A stretch of DNA of 64,000 nucleotides from Candidatus Hecatella orcuttiae (GTDB lineage: Archaea > Thermoproteota > Bathyarchaeia > Hecatellales > Hecatellaceae). Location: the NCBI GenBank assembly GCA_002011035.2, contig MTLY02000001.1, positions 437,342 to 501,341 of the forward strand. Direction: 5' to 3'. The notes under the pieces were generated by a model, which did not search any database, was not told the DNA's origin, and saw only the letters and a program-made list of their open reading frames with translations. Position numbers and translations under genes: made by a program. Shown here piece after piece: positions 42,993 to 51,320 of this stretch (positions are counted from its first letter, which is position 1; each line of letters begins with the position of its first letter).

Positions 42993-43319
42993 ATGGCTGG
43001 ATATCAATGGCGTTGGAGAGGGGGACGAGGACCCGGACGCCCCATGAAGCCGAGAACTATAGGAAAGCAGCCGATCATAACACGGTTTGTTCCCGTAATT
43101 CCGCCGGAAAAAGTTGATTCACACGGAAAAGAACCTATCGTTATGTCTCAAGATGAATTTGAAGCTCTTAGGCTTATTGACTATTTAGGCTTATTACAAG
43201 AGGAGGCGTCTAAACAGATGGGAATATCTAGGGGTACGGTATGGCGTTGCTTGGACAGTGCTAGAAGAAAGGTTGCGGCAATGCTTGCTGAGGGACGCGA
43301 ACTCACTATTGCCACTTGA
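42993..43319 (+). CDS. DUF134 putative DNA-binding protein, copy 1
   Basis: A 108-residue protein. The basic aromatic N-terminus (MAGYQWRWRGGRGPGRP) precedes RFVPVIPP and a helix-turn-helix of sigma-4 type (MSQDEFEALRLIDYLGLLQEEASKQMGISRGTVWRCL). DUF134 genes commonly accompany NifX and Mrp genes, and are presumed regulators. ATG at 42993 is preferred; the sequence GGTGCTTATGGCTGG around it is almost identical to that at the second copy, at 52,147. Confidence 0.8.
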   Translation: MAGYQWRWRGGRGPGRPMKPRTIGKQPIITRFVPVIPPEKVDSHGKEPIVMSQDEFEALRLIDYLGLLQEEASKQMGISRGTVWRCLDSARRKVAAMLAEGRELTIAT

Positions 43320-43517
43320 GCATTAATACGAATCGATAAAATCCCCTTAGTATGAAAAAAGCACGTCAATAATAAAGCAGGCTGTTACCTTAAAAAATGC
43401 TCTTGAGTTCCAGAGCAACGTTGCACCTGCAGAGGACAAGAACCTAGAGGGCCACGAAGTCATGCCTGAACCATAAATTGGATAAACTTTATTTTTTATA
43501 GGATAAACTGGGAAAGG

Positions 43518-44171
43518 TTGATGATAAGACATATCCTGCTCGAGTTAAAATATCATTCACCTTTTACCTTTATAGGAACTGTTATCGGTATCTCAACTGC
43601 CATGGTTTTCTCATTCCTTTTACCAACATCTTTAAGCTTATCGGAGGCTATTTTTCACGTTTTTCATCCACTTCATATATTATTGAGTGCAACCGCAACT
43701 GCGTCTGTTTTTTGGAGGCATAAAAAACAAGTTTCTGAGGCGTTTTTAATTGGTATGTTTGGGTCTCTAGGCATTTGCAGTATTTCTGACATAATTTTTC
43801 CGTATTTGGGTTTATTATCTATTGAAGAAGTGGAATTTCATGTCTGTATTTTAACTCATCCGCAAATAGTTTTTCCAGCAGCTTTTATTGGAGTTGTTTT
43901 TGGGATCTTATTCACCGAACTCACAAGAAAATCGAGCTTATTCTCACATAGCTCCCATGTTCTTGTTTCGGCTTTAGCATCAACATTTTACATGGTCGGT
44001 TATGGAGAATTACCTTTAATTCAAATACTGCCAATAGGTTTTGCAATAATATTTGTTTCAGTTTTAATTCCATGCTGTACCTCAGACATAGCTTTTCCGA
44101 TGTTATTCATAGGCAGAACTACTGATGAAGTTAAATGTATAGGTAAGATAAAACATCACCAAGAAAAATAG
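43518..44171 (+). CDS. Unrecognised multi-helix membrane protein
   Basis: A 217-residue integral membrane protein with about six hydrophobic helices. Polar residues in or near the helices include HVFHPLHILLSA, GSLGICSISDIIFPYLG, LTHPQIVFPAAF and PCCTSDIAFP, so several His and Cys could bind metal. I do not recognise the family. Its place between a DUF134 gene and a NifX operon suggests metal or sulfur-compound transport. The gene is strongly AT-rich and preceded by a 198-base gap without other clear genes. Confidence 0.6.
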   Translation: MMIRHILLELKYHSPFTFIGTVIGISTAMVFSFLLPTSLSLSEAIFHVFHPLHILLSATATASVFWRHKKQVSEAFLIGMFGSLGICSISDIIFPYLGLLSIEEVEFHVCILTHPQIVFPAAFIGVVFGILFTELTRKSSLFSHSSHVLVSALASTFYMVGYGELPLIQILPIGFAIIFVSVLIPCCTSDIAFPMLFIGRTTDEVKCIGKIKHHQEK

Positions 44172-44301
44172 TAGTTTTAATTAATTCACAACAGCTTTTA
44201 TACCCATTAAGGTGCCTATGAAGTTAAAAATCCATGTTAGAGCTTTACCTGTTCATTGTAGCAGGTTGTCGTCATAACTTAAGCTTTTAATGAGAGTAAG
44301 A

Positions 44302-44316
44302 TTTATATTTTGTGCA
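44302..44316 (+). promoter_or_regulatory. Promoter of the second NifX operon with TTGTG...TGCA motif
   Basis: TTTATATTTTGTGCA followed by TTTGCAA is nearly the same as the NifX promoter at 41,229 (13 bases, TTTATATTTTGTG, identical). It lies 46 bases before the TTG start at 44363. The identity reaches past the TATA box, which points to a shared operator. Confidence 0.6.
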
Positions 44317-44362
44317 TTTGCAATTTTTTAATGTCCGAAAACCTCTTGAGGGGGTGGTTGTC

Positions 44363-44626
44363 TTGCCTTACGGTATGGGTCTATGGGGTTGGTTTATAAT
44401 GCCGTACCCTTACTGGGGTTGGAGTAGGTGTAGGTGGTTCCCTTGGCTTCCCCGATGGTGGTGGACAGGAATCTATGGGTCCATAACTCCCTTTACAGCT
44501 TGGTATGGGCAACCATGGCTTTCAAGGGAAGAGGAAGTGAGATTTCTGGAAGAACAGAAGAAGCTCTTGGAAGAGCAGCTAAACTGGTTAAGAAAAAGAG
44601 TGGAAGAACTAAAAACACAGAAATAG
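44363..44626 (+). CDS. DUF5320-like Trp-rich coiled-coil protein
   Basis: An 87-residue protein. The N-terminal half is aromatic (PYGMGLWGWFIMPYPYWGWSR, WFPWLPRWWW). The last 35 residues are a coiled coil (EEEVRFLEEQKKLLEEQLNWLRKRVEELK). It resembles DUF5320 proteins that precede NifX-like genes. TTG at 44363 is preferred because GAGGGGGTGG lies just upstream; an earlier in-frame start at 44312 would fall inside the promoter. A NifX gene follows after 24 bases. Confidence 0.7.
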   Translation: MPYGMGLWGWFIMPYPYWGWSRCRWFPWLPRWWWTGIYGSITPFTAWYGQPWLSREEEVRFLEEQKKLLEEQLNWLRKRVEELKTQK

Positions 44627-44650
44627 GCACATGTATAGAGGAGGAAAAAA

Positions 44651-45016
44651 ATGAAAGTAGCCATCCCAACAAAGGGAAATAGAGGTATGGATGAATATGT
44701 AAGTGAACACTTTGGAAGGGCACCAACCTTCACCATCGTGGACTTGACTGCAAATGAAGTAAAAATAATTCCAAACACAAGTGAACATATGGGTGGTTCT
44801 GGCTATCCACCTGAAATAATGGCAAGTGAAGGTGTAGATGCAATGCTTTGCTCTAGTCTAGGGCCGAGAGCCATACAAATGTTTGAGCAATATGGTATTG
44901 AGGTTTATGTTGGTGCATACGGAACAGTGCGAAACGCCATTCAAGCATGGCAAGCTGGAAAGCTTCAAGTAGCTACTGATGAAAATGCATGTAGAATGCA
45001 TCGACACCATGAATGA
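44651..45016 (+). CDS. NifX-like metallocofactor protein
   Basis: A 121-residue single-domain protein of the NifX/NafY/NifB-C-terminal fold. KVAIPTKGNRGMDEYVSEHFGRAPTF, PNTSEHMGGSGYPPEIM, LCSSLGPRAIQMFEQYGIEV and the His-rich tail MHRHHE are visible. The family binds Fe-S or Mo-containing cluster precursors. It lies 6 bases before the first MinD-ferredoxin ATPase, in an operon of metallocofactor genes. A GAGGA sequence precedes the ATG. Confidence 0.85.
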   Translation: MKVAIPTKGNRGMDEYVSEHFGRAPTFTIVDLTANEVKIIPNTSEHMGGSGYPPEIMASEGVDAMLCSSLGPRAIQMFEQYGIEVYVGAYGTVRNAIQAWQAGKLQVATDENACRMHRHHE

Positions 45017-45022
45017 TCTATC

Positions 45023-45862
45023 ATGAATATAGCGGTGGCAAGTGGTAAAGGAGGAACAGGAAAAACCACTGTAGCCGTAAACCTAGCACTTTCACTTGAA
45101 AATGTTCAGCTTTTAGATTGCGACGTAGAGGAGCCTAACGTTCACATTTTCTTAAACCCGCAAGTTAACGGCGTCAGAAATGTTTACATACCAGTGCCTA
45201 AAGTTGACGAGAAGCTTTGTGATTATTGTGGAAAATGTTCTGAATTTTGCGAATTCCACGCAATTGCCGTGATTGCAAAGAAGATACTGGTTTTCCCGAA
45301 ATTATGTCATGGCTGCGGTGGATGCTTTCTTGTCTGCCCTAAGGGTACTATAAGTGAGAAGAAGAGAAAGATAGGCGTAGTTAAGAAAGGAACTGCTGCC
45401 AAAAACATAGAGATAGTATATGGAGAGTTGAATGTAGGAGAACCGATGTCCAAGCCGGTGATAAGAGAAGTTAGGAGAGAAAAAGATCCCGGCAAGATAA
45501 CGATAATTGATGCCCCACCCGGAACCGCTTGCCCTGTGATAGCTTCGGTGTATGGCAGTGACTACTGTATTCTTGTCACAGACCCTACACCCTTCGGTTT
45601 ACATGACTTAAAATTGATGGTTGATGTTTTAAGGAAAATTTCCATTCCTTTAGGGATTGTTGTAAACCGCTCTGGGATCGGCGATGAAAAACTTTACGAA
45701 TACTGTGAAAAGGAAAAGATTCCGATCCTACTGGAAATACCGTTCAAAAGAAGAATAGCGGAACTATACTCCCGTGGTATACCCTTCATAACAGAAATGC
45801 CTGAGTGGAAAAGTAGATTTCTAGCACTCTTCGAAAATATTAGGATGTATGAAGGCAGATGA
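45023..45862 (+). CDS. MinD-family ATPase with ferredoxin insertion, copy 1
   Basis: A 279-residue ParA/MinD ATPase. The deviant Walker A loop ASGKGGTGKTT starts near residue 6. Two 4Fe-4S motifs are inserted at about residues 70-115 (LCDYCGKCSEFC and LCHGCGGCFLVCPKG). IIDAPPGTACPVIAS is the Walker B region. Such proteins occur in pairs beside NifX genes and may move Fe-S clusters or reduce a metal site with ATP. The next gene overlaps by 4 bases and is its partner. Confidence 0.87.
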   Translation: MNIAVASGKGGTGKTTVAVNLALSLENVQLLDCDVEEPNVHIFLNPQVNGVRNVYIPVPKVDEKLCDYCGKCSEFCEFHAIAVIAKKILVFPKLCHGCGGCFLVCPKGTISEKKRKIGVVKKGTAAKNIEIVYGELNVGEPMSKPVIREVRREKDPGKITIIDAPPGTACPVIASVYGSDYCILVTDPTPFGLHDLKLMVDVLRKISIPLGIVVNRSGIGDEKLYEYCEKEKIPILLEIPFKRRIAELYSRGIPFITEMPEWKSRFLALFENIRMYEGR

Positions 45863-46728
45863 AGCAGATAGCCATAATCAGCGGGAAGGGAGGAACAGGA
45901 AAAACAACACTTACCGCTTCCTTTGCGGCTCTGGCAAAAAACGTTGTAGTGGCCGACTGCGATGTAGACGCAGCTGACCTTCATCTACTTCTAGAACCGA
46001 GGGCGGTGGCTAAGCATGAATTCAGGGGATCTAGGATTCCTATAATCGACGAGTTGGCATGTACGAAATGCGGAAAATGCGAAGAAGCTTGCAGATTTAA
46101 CGCAATAAAAGAGTTTACAGTCAACCTTAACCTTTGTGAAGGATGCGGTGTCTGTGCCTATATTTGTCCAACAAGCGCGATAAGTCTTAAGGAGAAAGTA
46201 TCTGGGCAAGCGTTTATTTCCAAAACTAGATTTGGCCCTATGGCTCATGCAAGGTTAGGTATTGCGGAAGAAAACTCAGGTAAACTGGTCACACATGTAA
46301 GAAATAATGCCAAACAAATAGCTGAAAATGAGAGTAGAAGCTTAATACTGATAGACGGCCCCCCTGGTATCGGGTGCCCAGTAATAGCATCGCTTACTGG
46401 GGTTAACTTGGTTGTGGTGGTTACCGAGCCTACTGTGTCTGGGCTGCATGACCTAGAGAGAATCTTAGGCGTAGCTGAGCATTTTAGGGTGTTTTCTCTT
46501 GTTTGCATAAACATGTACAACATCAATAAAGAAAATACAGAGAAAATAATTGAAATGTGTAAGCGAAAAGGAATAGATGTTGTGGGAAAGATACCTTTCG
46601 ACCCTATGGTAACAGAAGCAATGGTTGCAGGAAAAACTGTGATCGAATATTCCCCAAACAGCGAAATCTCAAAAAAAATAGAGGAAATATGGAACAAGGT
46701 TCTAGATACTCTGAACCAATCAGCCTAA
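45859..46728 (+). CDS. MinD-family ATPase with ferredoxin insertion, copy 2
   Basis: A 289-residue paralogue of the preceding protein. Walker A is ISGKGGTGKTT, and the cluster motifs are ACTKCGKCEEACRF and LCEGCGVCAYICPTS. LIDGPPGIGCPVIAS follows. The 4-base overlap with copy 1 implies equal expression and probably a heterodimer. The substrate is unknown; the NifX and radical SAM neighbours favour cofactor assembly. Confidence 0.87.
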   Translation: MKQIAIISGKGGTGKTTLTASFAALAKNVVVADCDVDAADLHLLLEPRAVAKHEFRGSRIPIIDELACTKCGKCEEACRFNAIKEFTVNLNLCEGCGVCAYICPTSAISLKEKVSGQAFISKTRFGPMAHARLGIAEENSGKLVTHVRNNAKQIAENESRSLILIDGPPGIGCPVIASLTGVNLVVVVTEPTVSGLHDLERILGVAEHFRVFSLVCINMYNINKENTEKIIEMCKRKGIDVVGKIPFDPMVTEAMVAGKTVIEYSPNSEISKKIEEIWNKVLDTLNQSA

Positions 46729-46745
46729 AGGAAGCTGAAAAGTAA

Positions 46746-47735
46746 ATGCCATCTCCTTCAACGGTATACGGTCCTGTTCCTTCATGGCGTTTGGGACTAT
46801 CGCTAGGAATAGACCCGTTAATGCCGCCGAAAACCTGCACCTTTGACTGTATCTACTGTCAGTTGGGTAGAACCGCAAAAAAAGTTTCAAAACCTGAAGA
46901 GTTAAAGACAACCGTCACAGTGGAAAAGATTATGGAAGATTTGGAGAAGACTTTAGAAAGTACCCCTCTAGAGAGCATCGACCATGTGACCTTCTCTGGA
47001 TCTGGTGAGCCTACGTTAAACTTACAGCTTGGTGAAATGATTGATCATGTTAAAAATATCGTAGGCTCCAGTAAACCTGTAGTTGTTTTAACCAACGCTT
47101 CCCTAGTCTGCCGTAAAGATGTGAGAGCAAATTTAGCTGAGGCAGACCTGGTTATAGCAAAGTTGGATGCGCCCACTCAACACTTATTCGAATCTATCAA
47201 CCGCCCAGCCGAGAATTTGAAGTTGACATCCGTCGTTAAGGGGTTAAGGGCGTTAAGGCGGGAAACCTTTGGAAGACTGGCATTGCAAATGATGTTCCTG
47301 AAATCAGCCACAGACAAGAATACCAACCATCAATATGCCACGGTTAAACGCCTAGCAGAAATCGCCAGCAGCATAGACCCGGATGAAGTTCAAATAAATA
47401 CACCGACAAGACCGCCGTCTCGAGAGGATGTAACACCCCTTCATTTATCAGAGATTAAAGAAATATCAAGGATTATGACGGAAGTATTACCGAGGGTTAG
47501 GATACTCGCCAAAGGCAACCATGGCCAAATGAAGGAAAGGAAAAAGAAGGATTCAGTTTTAGAAACGGAGATATTAGGTCTTTTAAAACGGAGGCCCTGC
47601 CGGCTAGTCGACCTAGCAGAAGCGTTCGGTGTAAATGAAGGAAACGTGAAGTTTTACATAAATAAACTAGTGGCTTCGGGAGGAGTTACCTCGGTAAGGC
47701 TTCATGGGGAAATCTATTATGAAACAGTAAGGTGA
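46746..47735 (+). CDS. Radical SAM protein with C-terminal winged helix
   Basis: A 329-residue protein. YGPVPSWRLGLSLGIDPL precedes C31-x3-C35-x2-C38 (KTCTFDCIYCQ), and SGSGEPTLN is the SAM-binding strand. The core resembles the COG0731-type Fe-S oxidoreductases. The last 60 residues (EILGLLKRRPCRLVDLAEAFGVNEGNVKFYINKL) are a winged helix that could bind nucleic acid. It follows the MinD pair by 17 bases and may modify a small molecule, protein or RNA in the same pathway. Confidence 0.8.
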   Translation: MPSPSTVYGPVPSWRLGLSLGIDPLMPPKTCTFDCIYCQLGRTAKKVSKPEELKTTVTVEKIMEDLEKTLESTPLESIDHVTFSGSGEPTLNLQLGEMIDHVKNIVGSSKPVVVLTNASLVCRKDVRANLAEADLVIAKLDAPTQHLFESINRPAENLKLTSVVKGLRALRRETFGRLALQMMFLKSATDKNTNHQYATVKRLAEIASSIDPDEVQINTPTRPPSREDVTPLHLSEIKEISRIMTEVLPRVRILAKGNHGQMKERKKKDSVLETEILGLLKRRPCRLVDLAEAFGVNEGNVKFYINKLVASGGVTSVRLHGEIYYETVR

Positions 47736-47768
47736 GAGCAGACGGTTAAAGAGTTACGTTTAACGGTA

Positions 47769-48602
47769 GTGGTAGAAGATTCAACTAGCTTAGAAAACCC
47801 GCAACTTTTAGCTAAGCATGGACTATGCATCTTTGTGGAAGTAAAAATAGATGAGTTGCAGGAAGTTGCGATAATGATGGATACTGGTCCTTCCCCGGAG
47901 GTTATATCCCATAATATCAACATACTAAATCTTGACGTAAATAAAATAGATGCCATAGTCCTCAGCCACGGGCATTACGATCATGTCGGCGGCCTCCAAG
48001 AGCTCTTAAAGCGAATAAGCAAGCAAATTCCGGTGGTAGCGCACCCAAAAATCTTCAATCCAAAATTCTCTTACAAACCTTCTCTGCGGTATATTGGAGC
48101 ATCGTTTAAGCAATCCAACGTTGAAACAGCCGCAGCGTTACTTTTCGCCTCCAACCCTGTTACCATCGCCAAGGGAGTTATGACGACGGGGGAGATAGAA
48201 CGTAAAGTAAAATTTGAAAAGGTTGATGAGTTTCTGACGGTGGAGGAGGGAATGTTCAAGCAGGACATCTTTCAAGACGACCAAGCACTTGTCGTCAGTT
48301 TAGACGGTAAGGGTCTTGTAGTCATTTCAGGTTGTGCTCACTCAGGTTTAATCAATACTATTAAACATGCACAAAAGATAACAGGTGTAAGCAATGTCTA
48401 CGCTGTGCTCGGCGGCTTCCACTTGCTTAAAGCTAATGAGGATAGAATCGAAGCAACGATAGATGAACTGCTTAAATTAAACTTGAAAATGGTGAGGCCT
48501 TGCCATTGCACTGGTCATAGAGCGGTTAACCGCTTGACTGGTGCCTTCGGGGAACGTTGTGTTCCCATAAAAACCGGAGATGTTGTAAAAATACAAAGTT
48601 GA
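47769..48602 (+). CDS. MBL-fold metallohydrolase, MptA/RFAP-synthase-like class
   Basis: A 277-residue metallo-beta-lactamase-fold protein. LSHGHYDHVGG holds the first metal ligands, ISGCAHSGLIN a further one, and GGFHL and PCHCTGH close the site. This pattern is like archaeal and clostridial proteins annotated as dihydropterin-related synthases, but that name is often only positional. The GTG at 47769 cuts into the first strand; the upstream frame reads KELRLTV with no standard start, so the exact N-terminus is uncertain. Confidence 0.75.
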   Translation: MVEDSTSLENPQLLAKHGLCIFVEVKIDELQEVAIMMDTGPSPEVISHNINILNLDVNKIDAIVLSHGHYDHVGGLQELLKRISKQIPVVAHPKIFNPKFSYKPSLRYIGASFKQSNVETAAALLFASNPVTIAKGVMTTGEIERKVKFEKVDEFLTVEEGMFKQDIFQDDQALVVSLDGKGLVVISGCAHSGLINTIKHAQKITGVSNVYAVLGGFHLLKANEDRIEATIDELLKLNLKMVRPCHCTGHRAVNRLTGAFGERCVPIKTGDVVKIQS

Positions 48603-48615
48603 AGAGGGATATAAA

Positions 48616-49401
48616 ATGTCAAGGAGAATCGTAAGCGAAGTCCTAGATATTTTAGAGAGGGAGATATCTCGTATAGGAGAGGTTAAGGTTGAGAAAGTCT
48701 GCCTAGGGCTGGGTTATACGGGGGTCAAGTTGACCACAGGCCACGCCGGTGTCTGCCATAGTCTTCAAGCTGAAATGGCGATTCAATGCTGCCAAGTGGT
48801 GAGGCGGGCGGGAAGCTTAGCCGGTAGCCCTGCCCTTGACTTGGCGCATCTCAGCGAATCATGGGATCTGGGTGAAAAAGTGGTAGGTGTGGCTGCCTTA
48901 AACGCCCTATCCCAGATAGTGTTCGAGGAAAAGCCTCAAAGGTACCGCTTTGAAGAAAGAAACCTCATAGATGAAATTGAAATAAGAGAAGGCGACACCG
49001 TCGCCATGGTGGGGAACATAAAGCCCTTCATCCCCGCCATCAAGTCTAAGACCCGCAGCCTCTACATCCTAGAAAGAAACCCCATGCGGGAGGAAAACGT
49101 CTTCCCTGACTTGGCGGGTGAGGAGATTATTCCTAAAGCCTCAGTGGTTATAATTACCGGAAGCGCTATCGCTAACGGCACCATAGACCGCCTTCTAGAA
49201 CTATCCCGAAAAGCTAGGGAGATCGCCATCTCAGGGCCTTCCGCCAGCCTTATCCCCGACCCCCTGTTCTGTCGAGGAGTTAAACTTATAGGGGGAATCC
49301 GGGTAACCGACCCGGAGAAACTGTTTCAGATAATTGCTGAAGGGGGAGGAACGCCTCAGATAAAGCCGGCGGTCAGATTCACCATCATCAAGCCGGGGTG
49401 A
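48616..49401 (+). CDS. DUF364 protein with DUF4213-like N-terminus
   Basis: A 261-residue protein. The N-terminal part (CLGLGYTGVKLTTGHAGVCHSLQ) fits the enolase-like DUF4213 domain, and the C-terminal Rossmann-like DUF364 domain has AMVGNIKPFIPAI, ILERNP and IITGSAIANGTIDRLLELS. The family is linked to heavy-metal or cofactor chelation. The start is ATG, 14 bases after the MBL gene, so it is likely part of the same operon. A paralogue lies at 50,380. Confidence 0.82.
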   Translation: MSRRIVSEVLDILEREISRIGEVKVEKVCLGLGYTGVKLTTGHAGVCHSLQAEMAIQCCQVVRRAGSLAGSPALDLAHLSESWDLGEKVVGVAALNALSQIVFEEKPQRYRFEERNLIDEIEIREGDTVAMVGNIKPFIPAIKSKTRSLYILERNPMREENVFPDLAGEEIIPKASVVIITGSAIANGTIDRLLELSRKAREIAISGPSASLIPDPLFCRGVKLIGGIRVTDPEKLFQIIAEGGGTPQIKPAVRFTIIKPG

Positions 49402-49471
49402 TTCTGGGTCTATTATAAACAATTTAGTTTACTAATAGTCTTTATTAACTACTTATGTTAACCTGTTTTTT

Positions 49472-50365
49472 ATGAAAGCCGCCGCCATCCTTCTGGCAGT
49501 AATAGTCGGAGTAGCTTCAGGCTTCTCAGGATTCCTCGCCGGATGCTACACTGCTTCAGAGCCTAGGAAGGTCATAACACCCTTTTGGGGCGCAGCGACT
49601 AGGCTTCCCGGAGCCGAAATAATAACCGTGTACGAGGAAGCCACCGATGTGGAAGTGGAAGCAACTTGGGGCGGGGCAGGTCAACTGCTTTCTGCGATGG
49701 TGATAAGCAAATCCGGAGACCTTTACCTAGGCGTCGGCACACCCTACGACATGGAGATGGCGATAGAGAAGGGCGCCGTCGACCCTGCCACTGTACGGAT
49801 ACTTGCCTATCTGGTTCCGGTCATACTGGTCCCTGAAGGAAATCCTAAAAACATAACATGCCTTGAAAACCTAGTTAAGCCAGATATCAAGCTCAGCCTC
49901 ACAAATCCGGATTACGGTGTAGGCTTGTTTGTAAAGAAACTGCTTGAGTACAACGGCCTATGGGAGGAAGTTGACGGCAGGTTTGTGGAAGCGGAAAGCG
50001 GGGAGAAAGCTGTATCCTACGTGATCTTAGGAAACGTGGACGCCACCGTAAGCTGGCATGTTTTCTACTACTGGAACCCTGACAAGGTAGACATCGTATG
50101 GATCAGCCCTGAGAAAATTCCGGAGGTATCATTCATACCCGCCGCTGTGTCGGTTTACACCGAAGACAGGAAGGCAAGCGAGGTATTCCTAGATTTTGTA
50201 TCCACATCCGAAACCGCCAAAAAGATATTCGACAAATACGGATATGTAGCCACGTTGAAGCAGGCGACAAAGTATACCCCCTATTCTGAGAATACGTGGC
50301 AACGGTGGATGGAGAAGGCTGAGCGTGTTAAAGTATCACTTTTCCAGAACCTAGGCGAACGGTAA
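49472..50365 (+). CDS. ModA/WtpA-like molybdate or tungstate-binding lipoprotein
   Basis: A 297-residue extracellular solute-binding protein. Residues 1-24 form a signal sequence, and FLAGC25 resembles a lipobox, so it may be tethered to the membrane. The body has the ModA-like fold: ITVYEEATDVEVEATWGGAGQLLSAM, DLYLGVG, VRILAYLVPVILVPEGNPKNI and LGNVDATVSW. It would bind an oxyanion such as molybdate or tungstate. No permease or ATPase gene is next to it. A TATA-like tract lies in the AT-rich gap upstream. Confidence 0.75.
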   Translation: MKAAAILLAVIVGVASGFSGFLAGCYTASEPRKVITPFWGAATRLPGAEIITVYEEATDVEVEATWGGAGQLLSAMVISKSGDLYLGVGTPYDMEMAIEKGAVDPATVRILAYLVPVILVPEGNPKNITCLENLVKPDIKLSLTNPDYGVGLFVKKLLEYNGLWEEVDGRFVEAESGEKAVSYVILGNVDATVSWHVFYYWNPDKVDIVWISPEKIPEVSFIPAAVSVYTEDRKASEVFLDFVSTSETAKKIFDKYGYVATLKQATKYTPYSENTWQRWMEKAERVKVSLFQNLGER

Positions 50366-50379
50366 GTTTCTGATGAAAC

Positions 50380-51114
50380 TCAGAGTTTATTTCTGCCGAA
50401 GGGGCAGAATACTTCTAAGCCTAAAAGTTTAGCAGCGCCCTTCACCGTAACACCGTACAAGACATATCTTTTGCAGTACCTGTTGCACTGCCTGAGAATC
50501 TCAGGCAGCGTGCCGTTGACGATTGCGCTGCCGGTTATACATGTGACATCTGCTTTCTTTATGACATTCTCACTCATGGAGCTGTCGAGAATCTCAACCC
50601 CCCACTTAACCTTTCCAACGTTTTCAGGGTTAAGGTCAGTTACGTAGACGATGTCGAAGGCGTTGGAGGTAGCCTTAACGTGGCCCGGCTGGTAGCCGAT
50701 GTGGGCCACCGTCTTTACCTTTCCAAAGCTTTGCCGGATCTTTTTGACTAGCAGAAGCCCGCATCGTTCCGCATCGTGACTTCTGCAGTGAACTGTGCAG
50801 TCGATTTCCCCTAAGCTGTGCATTAGGGCGTTAAGCACCGAAAAGAATATCGACCTATCCCCCGAGTCGCCTAACGCTAGATCGGCTACGTCGACGAGTT
50901 TCCCGTGGAAAGTCTTAGGCTTGTCCGTGAAGGCTTGGCCGCAGAAACCGTTGAGCTGGCAGTGGACGATAACTTCTTTTCCCTTCATAAGCGCGTATTC
51001 CTTGGATGGTAGTTTAACGAAGTCACTGCCAAGTGCAACGCACTCTACAGGTTTATCCATCATGCCTATGGAGGCTAGAAGCTTGAGGAAATCTCTCCTG
51101 AGTTGCTCATACAT
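50380..51114 (-). CDS. DUF364-like protein, second copy
   Basis: A 244-residue protein. The C-terminal Rossmann half matches that of the protein at 48,616: VAHIGYQPGHVKA, YVTDLNPENVG and CITGSAIVNGTLPEIL. The N-terminal half is different and rich in cysteines and histidines (VIVHCQLNGFCGQAF, CTVHCRSHDAERCG), which could bind metal. It is convergent with the ModA-like gene and divergent from the corrinoid-cap gene. Confidence 0.72.
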   Translation of the reverse strand: MYEQLRRDFLKLLASIGMMDKPVECVALGSDFVKLPSKEYALMKGKEVIVHCQLNGFCGQAFTDKPKTFHGKLVDVADLALGDSGDRSIFFSVLNALMHSLGEIDCTVHCRSHDAERCGLLLVKKIRQSFGKVKTVAHIGYQPGHVKATSNAFDIVYVTDLNPENVGKVKWGVEILDSSMSENVIKKADVTCITGSAIVNGTLPEILRQCNRYCKRYVLYGVTVKGAAKLLGLEVFCPFGRNKL

Positions 51115-51320
51115 TGCTCTAACCCTGAAAGGGCATTCGCTACAATTTATGCCTATACGGATATCCCTTCTGAAAAATATAAATCCAAATTACCTGCGTT
51201 AAGCGGCAAACCATCCGGTACGCCTTCCTAAAATGTTCGCAACCTTCTCACCTTTGCCGTGCTTCTTGAGGATTGGAACCGAGAATCTAAAATATGGCAA
51301 AACTTCATTGTATAGGTGGA

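Noticed and set aside
44312-44362. N-terminal 17 residues of the 44.3 kb DUF5320-like protein from the first in-frame start
   Set aside because: This stretch overlaps the promoter element and lacks a ribosome-binding site, whereas TTG at 44363 has GAGGGGGTGG just upstream.
40610-45016. Nitrogen fixation genes
   Set aside because: The NifX-like proteins alone do not show nitrogenase. No nifH, nifD, nifK or nifB with its radical SAM domain is present, and NifX-type domains occur widely in other organisms.
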